Both the position numbers and the translations under genes were made by a program. The notes below the pieces were generated by a model that saw only the letters and a list, made by a program, of their open reading frames with translations, ran no database searches and was not told the origin of the DNA. Below are positions 51,615 through 59,976 of a DNA stretch of 64,000 nt, piece by piece. The DNA is from JANOMH01 sp031422295. GTDB taxonomy: Bacteria; Pseudomonadota; Alphaproteobacteria; Rhodobacterales; Rhodobacteraceae. The stretch lies in assembly GCA_031422295.1 (NCBI GenBank), contig JANOQM010000089.1, positions 22,138 through 86,137 on the forward strand. Reading direction: 5' to 3'. Numbering within the stretch: the first letter of the stretch is position 1; each line of letters opens with the position of its first letter.

Positions 51615-53933
51615 ATGAGCGATGACGTCAAAGACCCCCATATCGAGGGGCCATCCGGCCCGATCGAGATTATTGAACCATTGCGCCGGGCCATCGGCGA
51701 ACGGTACCTGACCTACGCTTTGTCCACAATCATGCACCGCGCCCTGCCAGATGCCCGCGACGGGCTGAAGCCTGTCCACCGCAGGATTCTGTATGCGATG
51801 CGCGAGCTTAAACTAGCATCTAATGGCGGTTTCCGCAAATCGGCCAAGATCAGCGGCGATGTGATGGGCAACTATCACCCGCATGGCGACATGGCGATTT
51901 ACGATGCCATGGCCCGTTTGGCGCAGGATTTCAACGTCCGCTATCCGCTGGTTGATGGACAGGGCAACTTTGGCAATATCGACGGCGATAATCCGGCCGC
52001 CAGCCGTTATACCGAGGCGAGGCTGACTGCCGCGTCCGAGGCGTTGTTGGAGGGGTTGGCCGAAAACGCCGTCGATTTCCGCGATAATTACGACGGCACT
52101 TTGCAGGAACCTGTGGTTTTGCCTGCCGCGTTTCCCAACCTGCTGGCCAATGGATCAACCGGCATTGCTGTTGGCATGGCCACCAATATCCCGCCGCATA
52201 ATCTGGATGAACTGATCTACGCCTGCCTGCATCTGATCAAGAACTCCGATGCTGATGACGACAGTCTGCTGGCGCATGTCCCCGGCCCGGATTTTCCAAC
52301 TGGCGGTATTCTGGTCGAACCCGCCGCCAATATCGCTGACGCCTACCGCACCGGGCGCGGATCGTTCCGGCTGCGCGCCCGCTGGCAAGTTGAAGATCTG
52401 GGGCGCGGCATGTGGCAGATTGTTGTCACGGAAATTCCGTTTCAGGTGCAGAAATCCCGGCTGATCGAAAAGCTGGCCGAGATTGTGCAGACTAAAAAGG
52501 TGCCGCTGCTGGCCGATGTCCGGGATGAAAGCGCTGAAGATATTCGCCTTATTCTGGAACCACGCGCCCGGGGCGTGGACCCTGACATGCTGATGGGGAT
52601 GCTGTACCGGAACTCTGATCTTGAGGTGCGTTTCAGCCTGAACATGAATGTGCTGATCGACGGGCTGACCCCCAAAGTCTGTTCGATGAAGGAAGTGTTG
52701 CGTGCCTTTCTGGACCACCGCCGCGATGTACTGCTGCGGCGCAGTGCACACCGGATGGAAAAGATCGACCACCGGCTGGAGGTGTTGGAAGGGTTCATTA
52801 TCGCCTTTCTGAATCTGGACCGGGTGATTGATATTATCCGCTATGACGACGACCCCAAAGCCGCACTAATGCGCGAAGATTGGGGCCAGGATCATGCCCG
52901 GGCGATGACGGAAAAGGACTATGTGACGCCGTTGGCCTCTGCCGAAATGTCGCTGTCCGAGGTGCAGGCCGAGGCCATTTTGAACATGCGCCTGCGGTCA
53001 TTGCGCCGGCTTGAGGAAATCGAACTGCAGGCCGAACGGGATGCGCTGATGCTGGAGCGGGCGGCGCTGGATGACCTGCTGGAAAATCCAGGCCTGCAAT
53101 GGAAAAAGATTGCATCCGAACTGCGCGAAACACTGAAGGCGTTCGGCAAGGACACCCCCAACGGCAAGCGCCGCACCACATTCGCCGATGGCGCCCCGGC
53201 CGAGGATGTGCCGCTGGAGGCGATGATCGAACGCGAACCGATCACCGTGGTTTGCTCAAAGATGGGCTGGGTGCGCGGGATGAAAGGCCATCTGGCCCCC
53301 GATGCCGAGCTGAAGTTCAAAGATGGTGACGAAGGCCGGTTTGTGTTCCACGCTGAAACCACCGACCGGCTGCTGGTATTCGGGTCAAACGGGCGGTTTT
53401 ACACCGTGGGGGCCACAGCGCTGCCATCGGGGCGCGGGATGGGAGAGCCGCTGCGCCTGATGATCGACCTGCCCAATGAGGCGCAGATTATCGCGTTTTT
53501 CATCCACAAACCCGGGCGCAAACTGCTGATCGCGTCGGATGCGGGGGATGGGTTTGTGGTGGCCGAAGACGATGTAATTGCCCAGACCCGCGCGGGCAAA
53601 GTTGTGCTGAACTTTGGCGACGGTGTTCTGGCGAAAATCTGCATTCCGGTCGGCGGTGATCATGTGGCTGTGGTGGGCGAAAACCGCAAACTGCTGGTGT
53701 TTGATCTGGCAGAATTGCCCGAGATGACCCGAGGCAAGGGCGTGCGCTTGCAAAAATACAAAGACGGCGGGCTGGCCGACGTGGCGACGCTGACCCTCAC
53801 CACCGGCCTGTCGTGGAAAGATACCGGCGGCCGCACCCGCCTTGAACCCGACCTGACCGAATGGCTGGCCAAACGCGCCACGGCGGGCCGGATGGCCCCA
53901 AGGGGGTTTCCGCGGGACAATCGGTTTAATTAA
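51615..53933 (+). CDS. parC: DNA topoisomerase IV subunit A
   Basis: ParC is the DNA-cutting subunit that decatenates daughter chromosomes. The 772-residue protein has the active Tyr132 in AASRYTEARL and the quinolone region GDVMGNYHPHGDMAIYDAM (81-99). The positions equivalent to E. coli ParC S80 and E84 are Met93 and Asp97. The C-terminal part is the beta-pinwheel DNA-wrapping domain. ATG 51615 is preferred to longer frames because MSDDVKDPHIEG fits family starts. Confidence 0.94.
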   Translation: MSDDVKDPHIEGPSGPIEIIEPLRRAIGERYLTYALSTIMHRALPDARDGLKPVHRRILYAMRELKLASNGGFRKSAKISGDVMGNYHPHGDMAIYDAMARLAQDFNVRYPLVDGQGNFGNIDGDNPAASRYTEARLTAASEALLEGLAENAVDFRDNYDGTLQEPVVLPAAFPNLLANGSTGIAVGMATNIPPHNLDELIYACLHLIKNSDADDDSLLAHVPGPDFPTGGILVEPAANIADAYRTGRGSFRLRARWQVEDLGRGMWQIVVTEIPFQVQKSRLIEKLAEIVQTKKVPLLADVRDESAEDIRLILEPRARGVDPDMLMGMLYRNSDLEVRFSLNMNVLIDGLTPKVCSMKEVLRAFLDHRRDVLLRRSAHRMEKIDHRLEVLEGFIIAFLNLDRVIDIIRYDDDPKAALMREDWGQDHARAMTEKDYVTPLASAEMSLSEVQAEAILNMRLRSLRRLEEIELQAERDALMLERAALDDLLENPGLQWKKIASELRETLKAFGKDTPNGKRRTTFADGAPAEDVPLEAMIEREPITVVCSKMGWVRGMKGHLAPDAELKFKDGDEGRFVFHAETTDRLLVFGSNGRFYTVGATALPSGRGMGEPLRLMIDLPNEAQIIAFFIHKPGRKLLIASDAGDGFVVAEDDVIAQTRAGKVVLNFGDGVLAKICIPVGGDHVAVVGENRKLLVFDLAELPEMTRGKGVRLQKYKDGGLADVATLTLTTGLSWKDTGGRTRLEPDLTEWLAKRATAGRMAPRGFPRDNRFN

Positions 53934-53951
53934 TCACGCGGCTAAAGGCTT

Positions 53952-54443
53952 TTATTTCTTTGGATCGCTAAGTGACCCCGCCGGAGGCACGTAACTATTC
54001 ACGGCCTTATCCCCCAACAACGTGCAGCTGATCGCCTGATCCGCCCCTGACAGTTCCGCCACCGGCCCCTCGACCAGACCGCAATCCAGAATGTTATTTT
54101 CGTCCACGAAACGGGATGAATAGACATTTACATTGACCAATAGGGCCACGGCCCAGTCCAAGGGGGCGGCGTCCAGAAACCCGCCGAGTTCGACCCGTTG
54201 ATTAGCCGGAAAAATATTGGCCTCTTCATGGCCCAGATAGACCATGCCCATTTCATCGGTAGGGGCATCTTCGCGCGCGGGCTCGCCAAAATAATAGGCG
54301 CTGACAGTGACCCATTCGCCAAGGCTGACCAGCCGGTCCATGGTGGGCTGGTCAAAACTGATGACAATCCCCACCCGGTTTTCCGCCAATGCCGGAATGG
54401 CCAAGCCAATAGCGCCGATCAAACCCAAAATCAGTTTCTTCAT
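53952..54443 (-). CDS. periplasmic protein of unknown function
   Basis: The 163-residue product has a signal peptide (MKKLILGLIGAIGLAIPALA) and a mature beta-rich part with two Cys. I do not recognise the family. Start ATG 54443 follows GAAGGATA. It lies between parC and the divergent TrkH gene. Confidence 0.7.
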   Translation of the reverse strand: MKKLILGLIGAIGLAIPALAENRVGIVISFDQPTMDRLVSLGEWVTVSAYYFGEPAREDAPTDEMGMVYLGHEEANIFPANQRVELGGFLDAAPLDWAVALLVNVNVYSSRFVDENNILDCGLVEGPVAELSGADQAISCTLLGDKAVNSYVPPAGSLSDPKK

Positions 54444-54583
54444 CGCATATCCTTCTTCCAATGGCTGATCCAAGGCTAAGGCCAGCGCGCCGCATCGGTC
54501 AAGCTGCGCCTGACAGTTGCCGGAAGCGGGCCAAAACGGCATCCACCCTTGAATCCACGCCGCACCCGGCGCATGAAACGCGG

Positions 54584-56062
54584 ATGACCCAAAGCCTGCC
54601 TCAGCAATCCACTCTGATTGACGCCCGCCCCATCGCCTATATTGTCGGGTGGGTTTTGACCGTGCTGGCCATTCTGATGCTAATCCCGGCGGCCACGGAT
54701 GCGGCGGCGGGTCTGCCCAATGCGGCGGCTTTTGTGCAATCCGCCGTTTACACCGGGCTGACCGGGCTGTTGATCGCGCTGGCAACGCGCAACTCGCTTG
54801 GGCGCGGGTTGGATGTGCGGCAGGCCTATTTGCTGACCATTGCGATCTGGGGGGTGGTACCACTGTTCGGGGCGCTGCCGTTCATGATCGGGGCCCCCGG
54901 CCTGGGGTTTACCGATGCCTATTTCGAGGCCGTGTCCGGGGTCACCACCACCGGATCGACGGTGATTGTGGGCCTCGATGCGCTGCCGCCGGGGATGAAC
55001 CTGTGGCGCGGGATGCTTAATTCGCTGGGCGGGCTGGGGATTGCCTTTGTCGCGATGATATTCCTGCCTGTCATGCGCGTCGGCGGTATGCAGTTTTTCC
55101 GCACCGAAGGGTTTGACACGATGGGCAAGGCGCTGCCGCGTGCCACCGATATCGCCCGGTCATTGGTTGTGGTCTATACCGGGCTGACCGTATTCTGCAT
55201 CCTCACCTATGGCATATTGGGCATGTCCGCGCTGGATGCTGTGGTCAATGGCATGGCCTCGATTGCGACGGGTGGCTTTTCGCCCAGCGATATTTCATTC
55301 ACCAAATATCAGGGCCTGCCCGAATATGCCGGGGCGTTTTTCATGGTTCTGGGGAGTTTGCCCTATATCCGCTACGTGCAACTGACCAGTGGGCAGGCCA
55401 AGCCGTTGCTGTGCGATTTGCAGGTGCGCACCTATCTGAAAATCCTGCTGGTTGCCACGTTGGCCGTGACCCTGTGGCGGTTGTCCACCTCGGATATGGC
55501 GGTTGAGGCGGCGTTTCGGGAAACCCTGTTCAATCTTGCATCCATTGCCAGCGGCACCGGATTCTTTTCTGGCACGTTCAGCAGCTGGGAAGGTTTTTCG
55601 ATGATCGTGGCGTTTATACTGGGCCTGATCGGCGGCTGTTCAGGCTCCAGTTCTGGGGCGCTGACGGTGTTTCGGGTGCAGCTGGCGGTCAAGGCGTTGG
55701 TGGCCCAGATTCGGCTGATCCATCTGCCCAACCGGATCACGATCATCAAATATGATGGGCGCAAGGTAGACGATGATGTGATGAACGCCCTTATTCTATA
55801 CGTCACCGGCTATATCGTGACGATTGGCGTGCTGAGCATTTGCATGACGTTTGCCGGGATTGATGCGGTGTCGGCGATCTACGGCATTTGGACATCCATC
55901 GGCAATATCGGCTATGGCTATGGCCCAATGGTGGTGCGCACCGGGACTTTTGTCGATTTTCCGGACAGTGCGAAATGGCTGATGATTCTGGCGATGACCA
56001 TGGGGCGGCTGGGGTTGCTGACGCTATTCGTGCTGGTGTTGCCGCGGTTCTGGCAGCGCTAA
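54584..56062 (+). CDS. TrkH family potassium uptake protein
   Basis: The 492-residue membrane protein has four membrane-loop-membrane repeats with filter-type sequences: SGVTTTGSTV, SIATGGFS, SIASGTGFFS and SIGNIGYGYGP. These are the selectivity segments of Trk K+ channels. ATG 54584 gives MTQSLPQQSTLID. Trk systems need TrkA, which is not in the window. Confidence 0.92.
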   Translation: MTQSLPQQSTLIDARPIAYIVGWVLTVLAILMLIPAATDAAAGLPNAAAFVQSAVYTGLTGLLIALATRNSLGRGLDVRQAYLLTIAIWGVVPLFGALPFMIGAPGLGFTDAYFEAVSGVTTTGSTVIVGLDALPPGMNLWRGMLNSLGGLGIAFVAMIFLPVMRVGGMQFFRTEGFDTMGKALPRATDIARSLVVVYTGLTVFCILTYGILGMSALDAVVNGMASIATGGFSPSDISFTKYQGLPEYAGAFFMVLGSLPYIRYVQLTSGQAKPLLCDLQVRTYLKILLVATLAVTLWRLSTSDMAVEAAFRETLFNLASIASGTGFFSGTFSSWEGFSMIVAFILGLIGGCSGSSSGALTVFRVQLAVKALVAQIRLIHLPNRITIIKYDGRKVDDDVMNALILYVTGYIVTIGVLSICMTFAGIDAVSAIYGIWTSIGNIGYGYGPMVVRTGTFVDFPDSAKWLMILAMTMGRLGLLTLFVLVLPRFWQR

Positions 56063-56730
56063 AGCCGGGCTTTTGCCAGTGCTGTGGCGTGGTCCAGCAG
56101 TCCCTTTAGTTCAGTGCGCAACTGGTCGACCGTCGCCGGATCGGCGCGGCGGGGAACCTGGGCCTGCCAGCGCTGATACAGGCTGACACCGCTGGTAAAG
56201 GGCAAGGGCAGGACCATCCGGTCCCAGGTTTTCAGCAGGCGGTGCCGTTTGACCGCAAAAGTATACACAAACACCGGGCAGCCAGTGGCGCGGGCCCAGT
56301 CCAATGCGGCATCTTTGACCTGCCCCACCGGCCCGAGCGGCCCATCGCCCGTCAGGCCAATGCTTTTGCCCGCCTGCACGCGGCGCAAAATCTCGCGGCT
56401 GGCGGCCCGGTTGGACATTTTCGCTGACATCGCCATGGGGTCCAGCCCAAAGGCGGCCTGAACGGCCCCTGACACCATGCCGATGGGGGACGTGTCGCGC
56501 AAACTGCACAATTGCCCATGCCGGACCGGCCAATGCACCGGGGCCATCAGCGAACATTCGTGCCACAAGACCAATACGACAGGCCCTTGGGCCAGCGCCT
56601 GCTGCAAGTCGTCGTAGCCGATTTTTGTCCAGCGGGTCGTGCGGTTGCACAGCCGCAGATAGCAGGCCACCAGCCAGCCCAATGCCCCGGCCACCAGCGC
56701 CGATTGTTCAATGCGTTTGCGAAATGTCAC
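56059..56730 (-). CDS. DUF374 lysophospholipid acyltransferase-like protein
   Basis: The 223-residue protein has the DUF374 features: an N-terminal hydrophobic segment, LVLWHECSLMAPVHW (the H-x4 region of the acyltransferase fold), and LTGDGPLGPVGQVKDAAL. Related proteins may add fatty acids to lipid A or other lipids. GTG 56730 is chosen as its ribosome site CAGGGGGG is well placed; a TTG six codons earlier is an alternative. It overlaps convergent TrkH by 4 nt. Confidence 0.83.
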   Translation of the reverse strand: MTFRKRIEQSALVAGALGWLVACYLRLCNRTTRWTKIGYDDLQQALAQGPVVLVLWHECSLMAPVHWPVRHGQLCSLRDTSPIGMVSGAVQAAFGLDPMAMSAKMSNRAASREILRRVQAGKSIGLTGDGPLGPVGQVKDAALDWARATGCPVFVYTFAVKRHRLLKTWDRMVLPLPFTSGVSLYQRWQAQVPRRADPATVDQLRTELKGLLDHATALAKARL

Positions 56731-56876
56731 CCGGCCCCCCTGTTGCAAACCGATATAGTGGCAATCCGCCGCCTAAGGGCAAGTGTGGCCCGCTGGAAAA
56801 CTTTACACGACGCACTTATCTTGCAGCCAACGAAAGGTCACGAGTCCCTCGGTCACGACCAGAAAAGGAATGCACC

Positions 56877-57563
56877 ATGGCATCGACCCCCACGATTCAG
56901 TCCTTTCTGGATAAAATGCTGAGCGGCGGGCGCGATCTGGCCCAGCGGGGCGAAGATATGGCGGCTGACAGATTAGGCGTTGATGATGACGTCGGCGCAA
57001 GGTCGCAGATGCGCAATACGGCGCTGGCTTCGGGGGCGGCTGCCGGGGTGCTGGGGCTGTTACTGGGGTCGCGCGGTGGGCGGCGGATGGCGGGCCGCGT
57101 GGCTGTGATGGGTGGGCTTGGGTATTTGGGTAAGGTGGCCTTTGACGCCTGGCAAAATTCCAAAAGCGGCGACAGCAGCCCGCAGGCGGCCCCGATTGAC
57201 CAGTTGACCGATGCCAACAGTGAAACCCGCGCCCGGACTTTGGCCGCTGCGATGATTTCGGCTGCCAAGGCCGACGGCCATATTGACGACACTGAACGCG
57301 CCGCGATTGACGCGGAGCTGGCCGAATTGTCGCCCGATCTGCGCGCCGCCCTGACATCAGACCTGATGCGCGCGGCTGATCCCGCAGCCATCGCAGCTAT
57401 GGCCCAAAGCGATCAGGAGCGCCGCGAGATTTATGCGGCCTCCTTGGTCTTATGCGGCCAGGATCATCCGGCCGAAGCGGCCTATCTGACCAATTTGGCC
57501 GCCGCATTGGCATTGCCTGCCGATGTCGTCGCCGAAATTGACCGCGAGATGGCCAGGGCCTGA
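56877..57563 (+). CDS. DUF533 (TerB-like) protein
   Basis: The 228-residue protein has a Gly/Ala-rich hydrophobic core (about 48-85: AAAGVLGLLLGSRGGRRMAG) and a C-terminal helical domain (about 118-225) with ISAAKADGHIDDTERAAID, the DUF533/TerB-like acidic motif. ATG 56877 follows AAAAGGA. The function is unknown. Confidence 0.83.
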   Translation: MASTPTIQSFLDKMLSGGRDLAQRGEDMAADRLGVDDDVGARSQMRNTALASGAAAGVLGLLLGSRGGRRMAGRVAVMGGLGYLGKVAFDAWQNSKSGDSSPQAAPIDQLTDANSETRARTLAAAMISAAKADGHIDDTERAAIDAELAELSPDLRAALTSDLMRAADPAAIAAMAQSDQERREIYAASLVLCGQDHPAEAAYLTNLAAALALPADVVAEIDREMARA

Positions 57564-57631
57564 TTTGGGCGCGGCCCGCATCATCCCCTCTTGATCCGCT
57601 GCCGGTTTCAGACTAACCGAACGGTAATTGT

Positions 57632-57707
57632 AGGGGTATAGCTCAGTTGGTAGAGCGACGGTCTCCAAAACCGTAGGTCGCGGGTTCAAGCCCTGCTGCC
57701 CCTGCCA
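57632..57707 (+). tRNA. tRNA-Trp (CCA anticodon)
   Basis: The cloverleaf is visible: acceptor AGGGGTA/TGCCCCT, D-arm GCTCAGTTGGTAGAGC, anticodon loop with CCA in GGTCTCCAAAACC, T-arm GCGGGTTCAAGCCCTGC, discriminator G and an encoded CCA tail (57705-57707). I see no integrase beside it. Confidence 0.96.
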
Positions 57708-57728
57708 GTTCTTTGTGCCGATGTGGCG

Positions 57729-58082
57729 TTAAACAGACAACATCACTTCAAACCCGCCCCATATCATGCGTTTGCCATCAATCGGGGCGTCCCGCATGGC
57801 GTCGTTCATCCGGTCGTCCGTCATCACTTTGGCATTCACTTCGTCCCGGTGGGCGCGGTCGCGGAAGGTGACATAGCCGCAGACCACCACTTCGTTCCCA
57901 GTGGCAAGCACGGATCGGGGAAACGACGTGATTTCACCAACGGGCGTATTTTCGCCCTGCATTTCAGTCACGGCCAGCGCGCCGTTCTCCAGCCACATCG
58001 GGGCGCAACGGCGGGCGACGTCGAAATAGATGTCCAGATGATCGGGTGAAACGGGCATCACATACATATCGATATAGGGCAT
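57729..58082 (-). CDS. DUF1428 family protein
   Basis: The 117-residue protein is a ferredoxin-like-fold DUF1428 member: YIDMYVMPV at the start, FPRSVLATGNEVVVCGYVTF, MTDDRMNDAMRD and the end KRMIWGGFEVM. Function unknown. ATG 58082 follows GAGGATC. A longer upstream frame is rejected. Confidence 0.9.
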   Translation of the reverse strand: MPYIDMYVMPVSPDHLDIYFDVARRCAPMWLENGALAVTEMQGENTPVGEITSFPRSVLATGNEVVVCGYVTFRDRAHRDEVNAKVMTDDRMNDAMRDAPIDGKRMIWGGFEVMLSV

Positions 58083-58230
58083 TTGATCCTCACTTGATTG
58101 GCTAACATTCCTACGGAAACCGAACTGCGACAGACGATCTGCTGTTTGGCCACCATTGGTCGATTCGCATTTCAATCTTAAACGAACCTGCAATAGGGTG
58201 CTGTGCAGTGCCAACCCAAACAGGACCCAC

Positions 58231-58902
58231 ATGCCAGCCGCGCCGATTGACCTGATCATCTTTGATTGCGACGGCGTGCTGATCGATAGTGAGGTTTTGT
58301 CGGCCCGTATTTTGATCGAAGAAGTGGCCGGGCATGGCATCACTCTGACCCCGGATTACGTGCGGGACAATTTTCTGGGGCGCAGTTTCCCGACGGTGGC
58401 GCAGATCATCCGCGACCGGTTTGCGCTGGTCCTGCCGCCCGAGTTTGAGGCCCGCTATCGGGCCCGGCTGCTGGAGTTGTTCGAGACAAATTTGAACGTC
58501 ACCCCCGGTTTGTTTGAAATCATGCCGCAAGTCACAGTGCGCAAATGCGTCGCCACCAGCTCCAGCCCGCCCCGCGTGGCCCGGTCACTGGCGATCACTG
58601 GACTGGGCCGGTTCTTTGACCGGGTCTTTACGGCATCGCTTGTCAAATATGGCAAACCCGCGCCCGATTTGTTCCTGCATACGGCGGCGGAAATGGGTGT
58701 GCCCCCGGCCCGCTGCCTGGTGATCGAGGATAGCCGCCCCGGCGTGGCGGCCGCCCAAGCCGCCGGGATGCAGGTCTTGTTATATACTGGCGGCAGCCAT
58801 ATGCGCGGCAAGGCATTTGACACGACCCCCCCGGTCCGGGCATTTGAGGCATGGGAGGCGCTGCCTGCACTGTGCCCAGAGCTGTTCAAGGACTTGCCGT
58901 GA
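58231..58902 (+). CDS. HAD superfamily phosphatase (CbbY/Gph type)
   Basis: The 223-residue protein has the HAD motif I DCDGVLIDSE (D12, D14), motif II in ATSSSPPRV, the Lys in VKYGKPAPDLF and motif IV VIEDSRPGVAAAQAAGM. It is likely to dephosphorylate a sugar or polyol phosphate. It overlaps the SorC gene by 4 nt, which links it to the sugar-alcohol genes downstream. Confidence 0.9.
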   Translation: MPAAPIDLIIFDCDGVLIDSEVLSARILIEEVAGHGITLTPDYVRDNFLGRSFPTVAQIIRDRFALVLPPEFEARYRARLLELFETNLNVTPGLFEIMPQVTVRKCVATSSSPPRVARSLAITGLGRFFDRVFTASLVKYGKPAPDLFLHTAAEMGVPPARCLVIEDSRPGVAAAQAAGMQVLLYTGGSHMRGKAFDTTPPVRAFEAWEALPALCPELFKDLP

Positions 58903-59870
58903 CCGTTGGCCGCATGACCCCCGAAACGACCCGGCTGGACGATGCCGCCCGCGCCGGTTGGCTGTATTATGTCGCGGGCAATACGCAAGACGAGATTGCG
59001 CGCAAATTGGGGGTGTCGCGCCAGACCGCGCAGCGGCTGGTTGCAATGGCGGTCAGTGAACGGCTGGTCAAGGTCCGCATTGACCACCCGATTGGTCGCT
59101 GCATGGATTTGGCGAACCGCCTGATCGAAACCTATGGATTGCGGCTGTGCGATGTCGTGCCGTCCGACCCCGATGCGCCCGATCTGTTGGCCGGCGTGGC
59201 CAATGCGGCGGCGGCATTGTTGGAACAAACGCTGCGCGACCCCGAGCCGCGCATTATCGCTTTGGGCACCGGGCGGGCATTGAAAGCGACTGTCGAAAGC
59301 CTTGCGCGCCTTGATTGCCCACACCACAGCATCGTCTCGCGGTTGGGCAATATGATGGGCGATGGGTCAGCCACGCCCTATAATGCGGTCATCAGAATGG
59401 CCGATCGGGTCGGCGCCCGGCACTATCCCTATCCACTGCCCGTGCTGGCGCGGGATGCGGCGGAGCTGGCCGTGATGCACGCGCAAGACCCAATAAAGAA
59501 TACCTTGCGATTATGTGCCGAGGCTGATTTTACACTGGTCGGTATCGGCCAACTGGGCAAGACAGGTCCAATAGTCGTTGATGGTTTTATGTCAACCGAG
59601 GTGCTGGCCGAGCTGACCGCCGCCGGTGCCAAGGGCGAGATCACATCATGGGTTTACGACGGCGATGGTCATGTGCTTGACTGCACACATAATTCGCGCG
59701 TCACCTCTGCCCCTTTGCCCCGCGCCGTTGACCGACCAGTGATTGCCGTTGCGCTGGGCGAGGCCAAGGTCCATGCGATCCGTGCTGCTTTGCTTGGTCA
59801 TCTGATTAACGGGTTGATCACCAATGAGGCCACGGCCGAGCGGTTGTTGGCCAAATCTCCCCTGACCTAA
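58899..59870 (+). CDS. SorC family sugar-responsive regulator
   Basis: The 323-residue protein has an N-terminal HTH (about 15-60: NTQDEIARKLGVSRQTAQRLV) and the SorC sugar-phosphate-binding domain (about 65-320) with ALGTGRALKATVE, VSRLGNMMGDGSATPYN and ITNEATAERLL at the end. Start is GTG at 58899 in a GTGA overlap; ATG 58914 is an alternative. SorC/DeoR-type proteins regulate sorbitol use; the smo-like importer 2.3 kb downstream is the probable target. Confidence 0.9.
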   Translation: MTVGRMTPETTRLDDAARAGWLYYVAGNTQDEIARKLGVSRQTAQRLVAMAVSERLVKVRIDHPIGRCMDLANRLIETYGLRLCDVVPSDPDAPDLLAGVANAAAALLEQTLRDPEPRIIALGTGRALKATVESLARLDCPHHSIVSRLGNMMGDGSATPYNAVIRMADRVGARHYPYPLPVLARDAAELAVMHAQDPIKNTLRLCAEADFTLVGIGQLGKTGPIVVDGFMSTEVLAELTAAGAKGEITSWVYDGDGHVLDCTHNSRVTSAPLPRAVDRPVIAVALGEAKVHAIRAALLGHLINGLITNEATAERLLAKSPLT

Positions 59871-59888
59871 AACGTTTTCATCCCTATT

Positions 59889-59907
59889 CTCAACGCGAAT
59901 CATTGAG
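59889..59907. promoter_or_regulatory. imperfect dyad before the oxidoreductase gene
   Basis: CTCAA (59889-59893) and TTGAG (59903-59907) form a dyad flanked by two GTTTTCAT direct repeats (59874-59881 and 59909-59916). This cluster in a 106-bp gap could be a SorC operator; this is inferred. Confidence 0.35.
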
Positions 59908-59976
59908 TGTTTTCATAGGCCCCGTATCGTTCGGCTTGGTGACATACTGGTCGCCCGAAGTGTGAGGGAGTGAGAG

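Noticed and set aside
57632..58230. Integration site of a mobile element at tRNA-Trp
   Set aside because: No integrase, direct repeat of the tRNA end, or foreign gene follows; the genes after it are ordinary.
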